From Oricola indica (GTDB taxonomy: Bacteria; Pseudomonadota; Alphaproteobacteria; Rhizobiales; Rhizobiaceae), in the NCBI RefSeq assembly GCF_019966595.1, contig NZ_JAINFJ010000013.1, forward strand, positions 15,049 through 79,048: a stretch of DNA of 64,000 bases, given 5' to 3'. Below, in pieces: positions 6,642-16,371 of the stretch (its first letter is position 1; each line of letters begins with the position of its first letter). The notes beneath the pieces are model-generated. The model did not search any database. It was not told where the DNA came from and saw only the letters and a list, made by a program, of their open reading frames with translations. Position numbers and translations under genes: made by a program.

Positions 6642-7847
6642 ATGGCTGTTACCGACGCAACAGGGAATGGCTCCGGCGAGAGCGCGCCGAAGGTCGCTCT
6701 TCTCAACAATCCGGAAATCAGGGGCTGGGTCTTCCAGATCATACTGGCAATTCTGGTTGTCTATCTGGCCTATACCGGATGGGCGAACATGAACGCCAAC
6801 CTGCGTGCCGCGGGCATCGCATCGGGTTGGGGTTTCCTGGGTACGAATGCGGGCTTCGCGATCAGCCAGTCGCTGATCGAGTACAGCCAGGCATCCTCGA
6901 CCTACGGTCGCGTCTACATCGTCGGACTGCTGAATACCCTCGCGGTTGCCTTTGTCGGCATCATCTTCGCGACGATCATCGGCTTCATCGTCGGCGTGGC
7001 GCGTCTGTCGAAGAACTGGCTCGTCAGTCGGCTTGCGACTGTCTATGTAGAGACCCTCCGCAACATCCCGCTGTTGCTGCAGATCTTCATCTGGTATTTC
7101 GGCGTCCTGCGGCTCTTGCCGCAACCGCGCCAGGGTTTCGATTTCGGGCCGCTGGGCTTGCTTAACAATCGCGGCTATTTCGCACCGAAGCCGGTTTGGG
7201 GCGAGGGCGGGATTTTCATCGTCTACGCATTCATCGCAGCCTGCGTCATTGCATGGGGCGTGGGTCGCTGGGCGCATAAGCGGCAAATGGCAACGGGTCA
7301 GATATTCCCGTCTTTCCTCTTCGGGCTTGGCGTGATCGTCCTGCTGCCCCTCGCGACATTCCTCGCGCTTGGTGCGCCGCTGACCTGGGACATTCCCGAA
7401 ATGGGCGGTTTCCGTCCGAGCGGCGGCATGACGATCATTCCGGAGTACATCGCCATGCTGGTCGCGCTTTCGACCTACACGGCGTCCTTCATCGCGGAGA
7501 TCGTCCGCGCCGGAATCCTGGCGGTCAACCGGGGTCAAACCGAGGCGGCCAGTGCTCTTGGCCTGCGGAACGGACCAACGCTGCGGCTGGTCATCATTCC
7601 CCAGGCGTTGCGCATCATCATTCCGCCGCTGACGAGCCAGTATCTGAACCTGACGAAGAACTCGTCCCTGGCGGTGGCGATTGCCTATCCGGAACTGACA
7701 TCCGTCTTTGCCGGAACCGCCCTGAATCAGACCGGCCAGGCGGTCGAGATCATCTCGCTGACGATGCTCACTTATCTGACCATCTCGCTTGTGACCTCGC
7801 TCTTCATGAACTGGTACAACAACCGCGTCGCGCTGGTGGAGAGATAA
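6642..7847 (+). CDS. aapQ: General L-amino acid ABC transporter, permease AapQ
   Basis: The 401-residue polytopic protein has a HisM/GlnP-type permease domain. The large N-terminal insertion typical of AapQ separates the first membrane segments (VYLAYTGWANMNANLRAAGI) from the ABC permease core. The cytoplasmic EAA loop is EAASALGLRNGPTLRLVIIP near residue 304. It pairs with AapM to form the membrane channel. ATG 6642 has no strong Shine-Dalgarno sequence. The gene ends 4 nt before aapM. Confidence 0.95.
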   Translation: MAVTDATGNGSGESAPKVALLNNPEIRGWVFQIILAILVVYLAYTGWANMNANLRAAGIASGWGFLGTNAGFAISQSLIEYSQASSTYGRVYIVGLLNTLAVAFVGIIFATIIGFIVGVARLSKNWLVSRLATVYVETLRNIPLLLQIFIWYFGVLRLLPQPRQGFDFGPLGLLNNRGYFAPKPVWGEGGIFIVYAFIAACVIAWGVGRWAHKRQMATGQIFPSFLFGLGVIVLLPLATFLALGAPLTWDIPEMGGFRPSGGMTIIPEYIAMLVALSTYTASFIAEIVRAGILAVNRGQTEAASALGLRNGPTLRLVIIPQALRIIIPPLTSQYLNLTKNSSLAVAIAYPELTSVFAGTALNQTGQAVEIISLTMLTYLTISLVTSLFMNWYNNRVALVER

Positions 7848-7851
7848 GACG

Positions 7852-9189
7852 ATGGCCGAAATTCACTCCGCCGCCGACATCGCCTATGTACGCCGGGAAA
7901 TGCTTCCGGAGCAGGAAGCGCCCGGGAGTTCCAGAGGCGTGGTCGCATGGTTTCGCGAAAGCCTCTTTTCGTCGATACCCTACACGATCCTGACGCTTTT
8001 CTGCCTGTACCTTCTCTGGGTTATCGTCCCGCCAATCCTGAGCTTCCTGATCGGAAGTGCGGTCTGGACCGGGACAGACCGCGCTGTCTGCGCCACCGAG
8101 GCGCAGGGCGGCATCCAGCCAAATGGATGGTTCGGCGCCTGCTGGGCCTATGTCGGCGATTATGCCAACCAGTTCATTTACGGGCGTTATCCGAATGTCG
8201 AGCAATGGCGCGTCAACATCGTCGGCGTTCTCTTCTTCGGCGGACTCGCGGGCCTGCTGATCCCTTCGGTGCCTTACAAGCGCGAAAACATCATCTTCCT
8301 TTCGATCGTGTTTCCGATTGCGGCTCTCATCCTTCTGACCGGTGGCGATATCGCGGTCGACGGGCTGTATATCCCGCTTGCCGTTCTCGCGGTTCTCGCA
8401 CTTGTCGTGACCTATGCGTTCGCCAAGCTCTCGGATTCGGACCCGCTGCCCGGCCTGAAAAACGTCGCCGCGCTGTTCATCGGACTGTTCGTGCTGCTTT
8501 TCATCCTGGGCTTCGACTTCGGCCTCATGCATGTCGAGACGGAAATGTGGGGCGGCTTGCTTGTGACGCTGGTCATCGCGGTGACCGGTATCGCCGCCTC
8601 GTTGCCGGTCGGCATCGCGCTGGCGCTCGGGCGGCGTTCGGCGCTTCCGATCGTGCGCTTCTTTTCCATCGTCTTCATCGAGTTCTGGCGCGGCGTGCCG
8701 CTGATCACGGTTCTCTTCATGTCCTCGGTCATGTTGCCGCTGTTCCTTCCCGAGGGCGTCAGCTTCGACAAGCTGCTGCGTGCTCTTATCGGTGTGGCGC
8801 TGTTCTCCTCGGCCTATATGGCGGAGGTCGTGCGTGGCGGCCTGCAGGCGCTGCCCAAGGGGCAATATGAGGGCGCGATGGCGCTGGGCCTGAACTGGGG
8901 CCAGATGATGCGCATGATCATCCTGCCGCAGGCGCTCAAACTCGTCATCCCGGGGATCGTCAACACTTTTATCGGCTTGTTCAAGGACACGACGCTCGTT
9001 CTGATCATCGGCCTCTTCGACTTCCTCGGACAGATCCAGTCATCCTACTCCGACCCGACATGGGCCTCGCCGGTCCAGGCAATGACGGGGTACGCCTTCG
9101 CGGCGATCATGTACTGGGTCTTCTGTTTCAGCATGTCCCGATACTCCATGTTCATGGAACGAAAGCTCGACACGGGCCACAAACGGTAA
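7852..9189 (+). CDS. aapM: General L-amino acid ABC transporter, permease AapM (enlarged)
   Basis: The 445-residue second permease subunit has the AapM signatures WTGTDRAVCATEAQGGIQP, FIEFWRGVPL, the EAA loop EGAMALGLNWGQMMRMIILP and the C-terminal end MERKLDTGHKR. AapM proteins are usually about 385 residues. The extra length here is hydrophobic sequence at about residues 150-215 (LILLTGGDIAVDG through LPGLKNVAALFIGLF), which may add a pair of membrane helices. The gene is tightly coupled to aapQ and lies 12 nt before aapP. Confidence 0.94.
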   Translation: MAEIHSAADIAYVRREMLPEQEAPGSSRGVVAWFRESLFSSIPYTILTLFCLYLLWVIVPPILSFLIGSAVWTGTDRAVCATEAQGGIQPNGWFGACWAYVGDYANQFIYGRYPNVEQWRVNIVGVLFFGGLAGLLIPSVPYKRENIIFLSIVFPIAALILLTGGDIAVDGLYIPLAVLAVLALVVTYAFAKLSDSDPLPGLKNVAALFIGLFVLLFILGFDFGLMHVETEMWGGLLVTLVIAVTGIAASLPVGIALALGRRSALPIVRFFSIVFIEFWRGVPLITVLFMSSVMLPLFLPEGVSFDKLLRALIGVALFSSAYMAEVVRGGLQALPKGQYEGAMALGLNWGQMMRMIILPQALKLVIPGIVNTFIGLFKDTTLVLIIGLFDFLGQIQSSYSDPTWASPVQAMTGYAFAAIMYWVFCFSMSRYSMFMERKLDTGHKR

Positions 9190-9201
9190 GGAACTCACGC
9201 C

Positions 9202-10005
9202 ATGACAGCCGAAAACGCAACTGCAGAGGAAATCCGGGCAGCCGACCGCTCCAAGATGACGGTCTCGGAAACCGATGTTGCGGTCGAGATCATCGATATG
9301 CACAAGTGGTACGGTGATTTCCACGTCCTGCGCGATATCAACCTCAAGGTCATGCGTGGAGAACGCATCGTCATCGCCGGCCCGTCGGGCTCCGGCAAAT
9401 CGACGATGATCCGCTGCATCAACCGGCTGGAAGAGCACCAGAAGGGTCAGATCATCGTCGATGGCAACGAACTGACCAACGATCTCAAGAAGATCGACGA
9501 GGTGCGCCGCGAGGTCGGCATGGTGTTCCAGCACTTCAACCTGTTCCCGCATCTGACGATTCTGGAAAACTGCACACTGGCGCCGATCTGGGTGCGCAAG
9601 ATGCCGAAGAAGGAAGCCGATGAGCGCGCCATGCACTTCCTCGAGCGCGTCAAGATTCCCGAACAGGCGAACAAATATCCCGGCCAGCTTTCAGGCGGTC
9701 AGCAGCAGCGCGTGGCCATCGCCCGTTCGCTGTGCATGAACCCGCGCATCATGCTGTTCGACGAGCCGACGTCCGCGCTCGACCCGGAGATGATCAAGGA
9801 AGTGCTCGACACGATGGTCGGCCTCGCCGAGGAAGGCATGACCATGCTCTGCGTCACCCACGAAATGGGCTTTGCGCGCCAGGTCGCCAACCGCGTGATC
9901 TTCATGGACCAGGGCCAGATCGTCGAGCAGAACAGCCCGGACGAGTTCTTCGACAACCCGCAGCACGAGCGGACCAAGCTGTTCCTCAGCCAGATCCTGC
10001 ACTAG
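9202..10005 (+). CDS. aapP: General L-amino acid ABC transporter, ATPase AapP
   Basis: The 267-residue ABC ATPase of the polar amino-acid family shows Walker [10 protein letters not shown] (about residue 60), Q-loop [14 protein letters not shown], signature LSGGQQQR, Walker [13 protein letters not shown] and H-loop VTHEMGF. It energises the AapQM channel. AAGGA precedes ATG 9202. The first 25 residues are an extension before the ABC core. A strong terminator follows. Confidence 0.97.
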   Translation: MTAENATAEEIRAADRSKMTVSETDVAVEIIDMHKWYGDFHVLRDINLKVMRGERIVIAGPSGSGKSTMIRCINRLEEHQKGQIIVDGNELTNDLKKIDEVRREVGMVFQHFNLFPHLTILENCTLAPIWVRKMPKKEADERAMHFLERVKIPEQANKYPGQLSGGQQQRVAIARSLCMNPRIMLFDEPTSALDPEMIKEVLDTMVGLAEEGMTMLCVTHEMGFARQVANRVIFMDQGQIVEQNSPDEFFDNPQHERTKLFLSQILH

Positions 10006-10029
10006 GCGAATTTTGGATGTTCTGTGAAG

Positions 10030-10054
10030 AGGCCGGCGTCAAGCCGGCCTTTTT
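10030..10054 (+). terminator. Terminator of the aapJQMP operon
   Basis: AGGCCGGC (10030-10037) pairs with GCCGGCCT (10043-10050) around GTCAA, followed by a T run. It lies between the convergent aapP and monooxygenase genes. Confidence 0.9.
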
Positions 10055-11229
10055 CATTCCGGAATGCGGTAGCCGTACAGCCATTCGAGATCGGTGATGA
10101 AGGATGCCGCCGGCCGCATGGAAAAATACAGATTCCGGGCGAGGCGGCCTGGACCGCTCTGGTGATAGACCCAGCGGTTGAACGCGGTACGCTTTGCGAC
10201 CTCGCGCACGCGCTCGCGCCGAAGGGCCGTATAGCGCGGCAAAGCGGCGCGCGGATTGTTGGCGTCCTGCGCGATGCAGCGGCCCGCGGTGTAACCGTCC
10301 TCGATCGCCATCGCAGCGCCCTGCGCCGCGAAGGGCTCGAGGCCATGCGCCGCATCGCCGATGAGCAGCACGCGTCCGCCATGCCAGACCCGATCCGGAT
10401 CGACCGAATTCAACGGCCAGACCGTCCACTTGGCTTTTTCGATCGCGTCGAAGCCTTCGAGTTCGCGAGCGCTCTTCATGAGCCGGTCAAAACTCTCCTG
10501 GTCGGCTTCCTGCGCCCATTGGCCCGGTTCCGAACGGCCTTTGGTGATGGCGACGATGTTGAGCGTGTCCTCGTTGCGCACCGGATAGGTGACGATATGG
10601 CTGTCGGGCGCCATCCATGCCGTGACCTGCGCCTTGCCGGATGTGCCGGGGCCGATCGCACGCCAGGCGATGCGCCCGGTCGGCTTGGGGCGGCCCGCGC
10701 CAATCAGGCTGTCACGGACCTTCGACCAGATGCCATCGGCGCCGATCAGGATCCGCGATTCGATGACGGTCTCGCCATCGGCCGTCGAAAACGTGGTCGT
10801 GACACGTTCTCCGCCTTCGCGCACATCCTTGACGGAATGGCCGGTCAACAGGGTCACCGACGGATGCGCTCGGGCCGCGTCGTAAAGCACGCCATGCAGC
10901 AGGGCGCGATGCGCGGTGAGGTAGGGCGCATCCATGCGCGCGAGCCACGACTTGGTGATCGGCATGTCCAGCAGGATCCGCCCGCTCGACGCATCGCCGA
11001 GACGAATCGAGGCCGGAGCGATCGCCTTTGCCTCGAGGGCATCCAGAACGCCGAGCGTACGGAGAATGCGGGTGGCATTCGGCGCGATCTGGAGGCCGGC
11101 ACCCACTTCCGAAGGCCGGTCGAACGCCTCGGCGATTGTCACTTCGAGTCCATGCCGCGCAAGGGTCAACGCAGCCGTGAGGCCGGCAATGCCGGCCCCG
11201 GCGATCAGGATATGGCTTTCTTCAGTCAA
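10054..11229 (-). CDS. FAD-dependent aromatic-ring hydroxylase-type monooxygenase
   Basis: The 391-residue flavoprotein has the N-terminal dinucleotide fold ILIAGAGIAGLTAAL, the GADGIWSKVR motif near residue 165 and the second FAD motif LIGDAAHGLEPFAAQGAA near residue 290. It resembles salicylate or 3-hydroxybenzoate 6-hydroxylases and UbiH-like enzymes; the substrate is unknown. The only reasonable start is TTG at 11229, since no upstream ATG fits. It lies 33 nt downstream of the zinc-finger protein gene and is probably cotranscribed with it. Confidence 0.85.
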   Translation of the reverse strand: MTEESHILIAGAGIAGLTAALTLARHGLEVTIAEAFDRPSEVGAGLQIAPNATRILRTLGVLDALEAKAIAPASIRLGDASSGRILLDMPITKSWLARMDAPYLTAHRALLHGVLYDAARAHPSVTLLTGHSVKDVREGGERVTTTFSTADGETVIESRILIGADGIWSKVRDSLIGAGRPKPTGRIAWRAIGPGTSGKAQVTAWMAPDSHIVTYPVRNEDTLNIVAITKGRSEPGQWAQEADQESFDRLMKSARELEGFDAIEKAKWTVWPLNSVDPDRVWHGGRVLLIGDAAHGLEPFAAQGAAMAIEDGYTAGRCIAQDANNPRAALPRYTALRRERVREVAKRTAFNRWVYHQSGPGRLARNLYFSMRPAASFITDLEWLYGYRIPE

Positions 11230-11262
11230 TTGGGAAACCTGGCTTCTGCCGGGTGATATCGA

Positions 11263-11511
11263 TCAGGCGGCGTCTCGTGTCTCGTAGGCGCAACCGGCAG
11301 GAACAGTCTCCTCGGCGCCGAGCGACGGGTTGTGGATATAAAGCGTCGAGCAATAGGGGCAAACCTTCTCGCTTTCATCGCCCATGTCGAGAAAGACATG
11401 CGGATGGTCGAAAGGCGGCTTGGCGCCGACGCACATGAACTCCTTGACGCCGATTTCGATCTTGGCGTGTCCGGCGTCGTTCTGGAAATGGGGCGTTGCG
11501 TGACCTGCCAT
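11263..11511 (-). CDS. Small zinc-finger (NDUFS6-like, CHCC) protein
   Basis: The 82-residue product contains CVGAKPPFDHPHVFLDM and VCPYCSTLYI, giving the Cys-His-Cys-Cys set of the zf-CHCC domain found in the mitochondrial complex I accessory subunit NDUFS6 and its alphaproteobacterial homologues. A role linked to complex I or Fe-S assembly is known for the family, not shown here. AGGA precedes ATG 11511. Confidence 0.85.
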   Translation of the reverse strand: MAGHATPHFQNDAGHAKIEIGVKEFMCVGAKPPFDHPHVFLDMGDESEKVCPYCSTLYIHNPSLGAEETVPAGCAYETRDAA

Positions 11512-11640
11512 GGTAAGTCCTGTAATCCGTGACTATCTGTATTGCCGTTGTCGCAGTGCACACTAGCGTCTCGAAGATGGAATTGGTAGCCAGTCCCTCT
11601 GCAAAATACCCGCCATTTCAACCGAAAACCGGAAACTGAC

Positions 11641-12396
11641 ATGCCTCGCTTTCGCCACGACCAATTGGACTTCGCTTATTTCGATGAAGGCGAGCCGTCC
11701 GGCGATCCTGTGCTCCTCATTCACGGATTCGCGTCGAACAAGACCGTGAACTGGATCGGACCGGGCTGGGTAAAAACGCTCGGCGGGGCCGGTTACAGGG
11801 TCATCGCGATCGACAATCGCGGCCACGGCGAAAGCGACAAGCCGCATGAGACAGAGGCCTATGTCCCGGAAAAGATGGCGGCGGACGCCATCGCGCTTCT
11901 CGATCACCTCGAAATCGGCAGGGCTCATGTGATGGGATATTCCATGGGCGCGCGCATCGGTGCGTTCATGTCGCTTGCCGCGCCTGAAAGGGTCCGTTCC
12001 GTCGTATTCGGCGGCCTCGGAATTGGCATGGTCCACGGGGTTGGCGGATGGGAGGGCATCGCCGAAGCCTTGCTCGCGCCATCGATAGACGAGGTGACCC
12101 AGGAACGCGGGCGCGCCTTCCGCACCTTTGCAGACCAGACCGGAAGCGACCGGATCGCGCTCGCGGCCTGTATCGAGAGTTCACGCAAGAAACTGACGCC
12201 GGAACAGGTCCGCGAGATCTCCACGCCGGCGCTGATCGCGGTCGGAACGAAGGATGATATCGCGGGCTCCGCGAGCGAACTCGCCGATTTGCTGCCCGAT
12301 GCGACGGTTGTCGATATTCCGGGACGCGATCATATGCTGGCTGTCGGAGACCGCGTCTACAAGCAGGCGACGCTGGACTTTTTCGGTGCCCATTAA
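11641..12396 (+). CDS. Alpha/beta-fold hydrolase
   Basis: The 251-residue hydrolase has the oxyanion-side motif LLIHGFASNK, a nucleophile elbow GYSMGAR (Ser about residue 102), an acidic residue in GTKDDIAG and the catalytic His in PGRDHMLAVGD near residue 231. The substrate cannot be predicted. It is divergent from the zinc-finger gene across a 129-bp intergenic region. Confidence 0.85.
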   Translation: MPRFRHDQLDFAYFDEGEPSGDPVLLIHGFASNKTVNWIGPGWVKTLGGAGYRVIAIDNRGHGESDKPHETEAYVPEKMAADAIALLDHLEIGRAHVMGYSMGARIGAFMSLAAPERVRSVVFGGLGIGMVHGVGGWEGIAEALLAPSIDEVTQERGRAFRTFADQTGSDRIALAACIESSRKKLTPEQVREISTPALIAVGTKDDIAGSASELADLLPDATVVDIPGRDHMLAVGDRVYKQATLDFFGAH

Positions 12397-12498
12397 CCGC
12401 GCTTCAGTTTCATTGACGAAGAGTTGAACCGAATTCGTTTAACTCACGTAGCCGATAGGCTATCTTCCACCCTCAAAGGAAAGCTGACGGAGGCCCTC

Positions 12499-13320
12499 AT
12501 GCCGCAGCAAAGAAAATCGACCTCTCCGGCGCAGCTTCAGGCTGTCGATCCGATCTGGTTCGCCGTGCGCCAGGATGCCGAGGCCGCCATCGCCAACGAT
12601 CGGGCGCTTGGCGCGTTCATGCTGTCGACGGTGCTCAACCAGCCATCCCTAGAGGAAGCGGTCATTCACCGTATCTCCGAGCGGCTGGATCATGCCGACA
12701 TCAGCGCCGATCTTCTGCGCCAGTCCTTCCGCGACATGCTGGCGTACGACCCGTCCTGGAGCGAGGTTCTTCGCGTCGACATGCAGGCTGTGTATGACCG
12801 CGATCCGGCATGCACGCGTTTCCTGGAGCCGCTGCTTTATTTCAAGGGCTTCCACGCACTCCAGACGCACCGGCTGGCGCATTGGCTCTACAAGCAGGGC
12901 CGCCTCGATTTCGCGCTCTACCTTCAAAGCCGCTCCTCGGCGGTTTTCCAGACCGACATCAATCCGGTTGCGCGGGTCGGGAAGGGGATCTTCCTCGACC
13001 ACGCGACAGGGCTTGTCGTCGGCGAAACGGCGGTCATCGGGGACAATGTCTCGATTCTCCACTCGGTGACGCTGGGCGGCACCGGCAAGGAGGGCAGCGA
13101 CAGGCATCCCAAGATCGGCGACGGCGTCCTGATCGGCGCGGGATCGAAGATCCTCGGCAATATCAAGGTCGGCAACAACAGCAAGGTTGCCGCCGGGTCG
13201 GTCGTCTTGAAGGATGTCCCGCCATGCAAGACCGTTGCCGGCGTTCCGGCGCGGGTCGTCGGCGATGCGGGTTGCAGCGAACCGTCCCGCGCTATGGATC
13301 AGCTCCTCGAGTCAGACTAA
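12499..13320 (+). CDS. cysE: Serine O-acetyltransferase
   Basis: The 273-residue product acetylates L-serine with acetyl-CoA for cysteine synthesis. It has the helical N-terminal domain (DPIWFAVRQDAEAA) and the left-handed beta-helix with DINPVARVGKGIFLDHATG, HSVTLGGTGKEGSDRHPKI and LIGAGSKILGNIKVG. GGAGG sits 5-9 nt before ATG 12499; a longer reading from 12424 lacks support. Confidence 0.95.
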   Translation: MPQQRKSTSPAQLQAVDPIWFAVRQDAEAAIANDRALGAFMLSTVLNQPSLEEAVIHRISERLDHADISADLLRQSFRDMLAYDPSWSEVLRVDMQAVYDRDPACTRFLEPLLYFKGFHALQTHRLAHWLYKQGRLDFALYLQSRSSAVFQTDINPVARVGKGIFLDHATGLVVGETAVIGDNVSILHSVTLGGTGKEGSDRHPKIGDGVLIGAGSKILGNIKVGNNSKVAAGSVVLKDVPPCKTVAGVPARVVGDAGCSEPSRAMDQLLESD

Positions 13321-13442
13321 CGATCGCGCACCGCAACGATGGTCGGTGAATGAGCGGGCGCGAGACTTGCGCCTGCACCCCAATTCGTGTTTTGCGTTGC
13401 CGCCAGCGCCTCGCAGCGCGACAACCAGCCAGGAGCTCACAC

Positions 13443-13655
13443 GTGACATCCGAAGAACTTACGAAACTCACGCGTTTTTTCCGCAAGACCCTCGGAAACG
13501 AACAGCTTGCAGTGAAGCCGCGTCCGCGCATCGCCGATTCTGCGGAGCTTTATGTGGGGGACGAGTTTCTCGGGATCGTGACGCGTATCGAGGACGAGGG
13601 CGAGGTTTCCTACGACCTATCCATGTCGATTCTCGATTTCGATCTTGAAGACTGA
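13443..13655 (+). CDS. DUF3126 family small protein
   Basis: The 70-residue product starts at GTG 13443 with AGGAG upstream. It contains the family sequence LTRFFRKTLGNEQLAVKPRP and ends YDLSMSILDFDLED. It is widespread in alphaproteobacteria directly downstream of cysE and its function is unknown. The reading frame extends upstream to 13350, but that part is Cys/Arg-rich and not protein-like. Confidence 0.85.
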   Translation: MTSEELTKLTRFFRKTLGNEQLAVKPRPRIADSAELYVGDEFLGIVTRIEDEGEVSYDLSMSILDFDLED

Positions 13656-13658
13656 TTT

Positions 13659-14411
13659 CTAGCTGCGGGCGGCCTTCAGCAGGCCGGCCAGGAATTCCGG
13701 AAGCGCGGCATTCATCCGGCTCCAGTCGTCGAGCAGCCGCATCGGAAAACGCAATTCCGCATTGAGCGTTTCACCAATCTGGATATCGGTATCGCAGGGC
13801 GCGACGATCGTTTGCGCGGTCGCGTCCGCCTCCTGGCACCGCGCGACGAATCGGCGGCCCGTTTCCGGGTCGGCTTCGGAAAAGACGATGAACTCGTCGA
13901 TATAGCCGTGCTCACGCGCCAGCAATGCGCGTTTCAGACCGTTGCCCAAATCGGTCACCGGCCCGTCCATGACATTCCGGTAGACCGTGTCGAACCGGCC
14001 GGCCATGTCCGTGCTTGTCATGCGCGGGGTCAGCGAAACGAACACGATCGAGTTGGTTTCCGGATCGATGTCGTTGAACGCCCTGGCAAGCCCGTCGTTG
14101 AATCCCGACATCGTCGGCCAGTGAATGTAGAGATCAAGGCGTTTTGCCAGCCCGGGCCGACGCTGGTCCCGGATGCGGATCATATTGGCGGGAACCGAGA
14201 TCGCGTCGTTGCCGATGACGACCTCGAAACGCTGGGTCGAGAGCGTGTGGCCGGCATGAACGAGGGACCGGCCGTAAAGCTTGCCCGCGATCAGGATGGC
14301 GACGGAAAGAAGGGCCAGAATGCCGAAGGCGACAAACAGGCGAAAGGCGAGGACCGGCAGGCCCTTGCGGATATCGTATTGTTCGTCGTCGCTTACCGTT
14401 ATCGCTGACAT
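13659..14411 (-). CDS. Single-pass membrane protein of unknown function
   Basis: No family is recognised. The 250-residue protein starts at ATG 14411 after GGGAAG. It has a short cytoplasmic N-terminus, one transmembrane helix ([20 protein letters not shown], about residues 24-45) and a periplasmic domain of about 200 residues with [20 protein letters not shown] and two cysteines (RCQEADA, VAPCDTD). It converges on the DUF3126 gene with 3 nt between the stops. Confidence 0.7.
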   Translation of the reverse strand: MSAITVSDDEQYDIRKGLPVLAFRLFVAFGILALLSVAILIAGKLYGRSLVHAGHTLSTQRFEVVIGNDAISVPANMIRIRDQRRPGLAKRLDLYIHWPTMSGFNDGLARAFNDIDPETNSIVFVSLTPRMTSTDMAGRFDTVYRNVMDGPVTDLGNGLKRALLAREHGYIDEFIVFSEADPETGRRFVARCQEADATAQTIVAPCDTDIQIGETLNAELRFPMRLLDDWSRMNAALPEFLAGLLKAARS

Positions 14412-14512
14412 CGCACTTCCCGTGTGGCCCGATTTGGCACAACTTTTCTGGCATCGATCATGCATCACTCGACATCGTTATGGTAAACATCCGGTAAACC
14501 GGGGTGGTGTCG

Positions 14513-14818
14513 ATGGTTGCGTTCATGGTGTTCGTCACGGGGGCGGCAGTGTCACTGGCGTTCTTTTATCTCGCGCGGGGCTTTGGCGGCTTCACGCCCG
14601 GTTTCGACAGGGACACGCTGGCACGGAACGGAATGGCGACCTCGTTTGCCGTGTTTTGCGGCGCCGGGCCTGTCCTGCTGGTGCGTGCGCTCGGATCTGC
14701 GGAACGTCCGAGCACGCTGCATACAACGCTGAATGTCACTTTTCTGACATGTCTGATCCTGCTGTGGACCGGCGCGCTGGGCGTCGTGGCGGTGGAAAGC
14801 GCGAGAGTGTTCCTGTAA
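14513..14818 (+). CDS. Small membrane protein of unknown function
   Basis: The product of about 101 residues has three hydrophobic segments: residues 1-20, around [17 protein letters not shown], and a C-terminal [17 protein letters not shown]. It resembles short Rhizobiales membrane proteins without an assigned function. The start is ambiguous: GTG 14504, GTG 14507 and ATG 14513 are all in frame. It precedes the carbonic anhydrase gene by 65 nt on the same strand. Confidence 0.6.
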   Translation: MVAFMVFVTGAAVSLAFFYLARGFGGFTPGFDRDTLARNGMATSFAVFCGAGPVLLVRALGSAERPSTLHTTLNVTFLTCLILLWTGALGVVAVESARVFL

Positions 14819-14883
14819 TCCGATGCGTCTGGCGCCCGGGCGGCGTCTCCATGATGTTTCGAAACGGTACGACAGGACACGTG

Positions 14884-15426
14884 ATGGCAACTTACGATCT
14901 CGACGGTACGGTTCCCGATCAACAGGGAAACGGCGCGGCATTTATCGCCGAAGACGCGGCGGTGATCGGCAAGGTCACGCTGGGCGAGGATTCGAGCGTC
15001 TGGTTCGGCTGTGTCCTGCGCGGCGACAATGAGCGGATCACGGTGGGCGCGCGGTCCAATGTGCAGGAGCACACGGTCATGCATACCGACATGGGCTTCC
15101 CGCTCGATATCGGGGAGGGGTGCACGATCGGCCATCGCGCGATGCTGCACGGCTGCACGATCGGTGAAAACAGCCTGATCGGTATTGGCGCGATCGTGCT
15201 CAACGGCGCGCGGATCGGCAAGAACAGCCTCGTCGGTGCAGGCGCGCTGGTTACCGAAGGCAAGGAGTTTCCCGACAACAGTCTGATTATCGGATCGCCG
15301 GCCCGGGCCGTCCGCACCCTCGACGATGATGCCGTGGCGCGGCTGCGTGACTCCGCGGATCACTATGTCGAAAACGCCAGGCGATTCGCGGCCGGTCTGA
15401 GCCGGCAGGCTTCTGAAGACACATAA
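14884..15426 (+). CDS. Gamma-class carbonic anhydrase-like hexapeptide-repeat protein
   Basis: The 180-residue left-handed beta-helix protein has [43 protein letters not shown] and [12 protein letters not shown]. The three zinc-ligand histidines of the gamma-CA/YrdA family are present in HTVMH and GHRAMLHG. It probably hydrates CO2 or is a structural relative; activity cannot be judged. It is unrelated to the acyltransferase LpxA at 51.4 kb except in fold. Confidence 0.9.
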   Translation: MATYDLDGTVPDQQGNGAAFIAEDAAVIGKVTLGEDSSVWFGCVLRGDNERITVGARSNVQEHTVMHTDMGFPLDIGEGCTIGHRAMLHGCTIGENSLIGIGAIVLNGARIGKNSLVGAGALVTEGKEFPDNSLIIGSPARAVRTLDDDAVARLRDSADHYVENARRFAAGLSRQASEDT

Positions 15427-15457
15427 AAAAGAGCCGACCATCAAGGATGGCCGGCTC
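15425..15457 (-). terminator. Terminator of the BTLCP gene
   Basis: On the minus strand a 12-bp stem (one mismatch) spanning 15431-15457 is followed by six T. It overlaps the 3' end of the convergent carbonic anhydrase gene and could serve both. Confidence 0.8.
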
Positions 15458-15523
15458 CTGACCCGGTCGTTGGGGATGGGATGGTTTGGGGACCCGACCG
15501 GGGACCTCTGAATTCGTTCCTGA

Positions 15524-16126
15524 CTAGAAGTTCTGCGCGACGTTGCGGCGCGTATCGATGATATCGACCCACTTGCCCGCGTTCGCCGTGGACTGGCGTT
15601 TCAGGTACTGGTATCGAGTGTCTCGCCAGTCGAGGACCTTCGTGACCAGATTGTCGAGGATGAAATCGCCGCGATCCGTGCGAACGGTGAGCACCGCGTG
15701 CCCGTCTCCGTTTGGCTGAAGCACCACCGTGATCAGCAGGTTCGACGGGTGGAAGCCGGCGCGGATCAGTTCATGCCGCTTGAGCAGGACGTAGTCCTCG
15801 CAGTCGCCATACTTGACCGGATAAGACCAGATCTCTTCCTTGCCCCACATCTCGTAGTCGGTGCGCGGAGCGATCGTCGTGTTGATACGCGAATTGATCT
15901 TGATCATCGTTGACCAGGCGGCCTTCGTAAGCCGGTCCGGCGCCACGTTGCCGGTCGCCCGGCATTCGCCCGGTACCTGAAGGCAGAACTCGTAATGGCC
16001 GATTGGCTGGCTCGTGATGCGGCCGGTCTTCATCGGTGCAGCAGTCGCTACCGATATGCCGGCGATGATAACGCGGGAAGTGACCGCGCCACCCAGTCCA
16101 ACCCCGCTGTTCCAGAATTTGTGCAT
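15524..16126 (-). CDS. Transglutaminase-like cysteine peptidase (BTLCP family)
   Basis: The 200-residue exported protein has a hydrophobic N-terminal signal and the papain-like triad of bacterial transglutaminase-like cysteine proteinases: Cys in YGDCEDYVLLKR (about residue 109), His in GDGHAVLTV and Asp in FILDNL. Family members often act with cyclic-di-GMP or type I secretion adhesin systems (LapG type), but many rhizobial copies stand alone. GGGGAG precedes ATG 16126. No adhesin gene is nearby; a PilZ protein gene lies just upstream on the same strand. Confidence 0.88.
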   Translation of the reverse strand: MHKFWNSGVGLGGAVTSRVIIAGISVATAAPMKTGRITSQPIGHYEFCLQVPGECRATGNVAPDRLTKAAWSTMIKINSRINTTIAPRTDYEMWGKEEIWSYPVKYGDCEDYVLLKRHELIRAGFHPSNLLITVVLQPNGDGHAVLTVRTDRGDFILDNLVTKVLDWRDTRYQYLKRQSTANAGKWVDIIDTRRNVAQNF

Positions 16127-16371
16127 ACCATCGTCTCCCCAATGGAAGGCACAATGGCAGGAACTATTTTAGTTATCGCCAAGAACAACAGGGCGATTTG
16201 ATGAAAGGAAATGCTATAATTGAATAGAAAACAGAATAAAGGAGATTTAAACTTGAGCGGTATTTATCTCAAATTTTCTTCGAATTCTCCTCTGGCGACC
16301 GGCCATGACGCCTGCCGCTGAAACGCAGCCGGAAACGGGTGCGTCGTGTCGCTAATCGAAGGTGACGGAAT

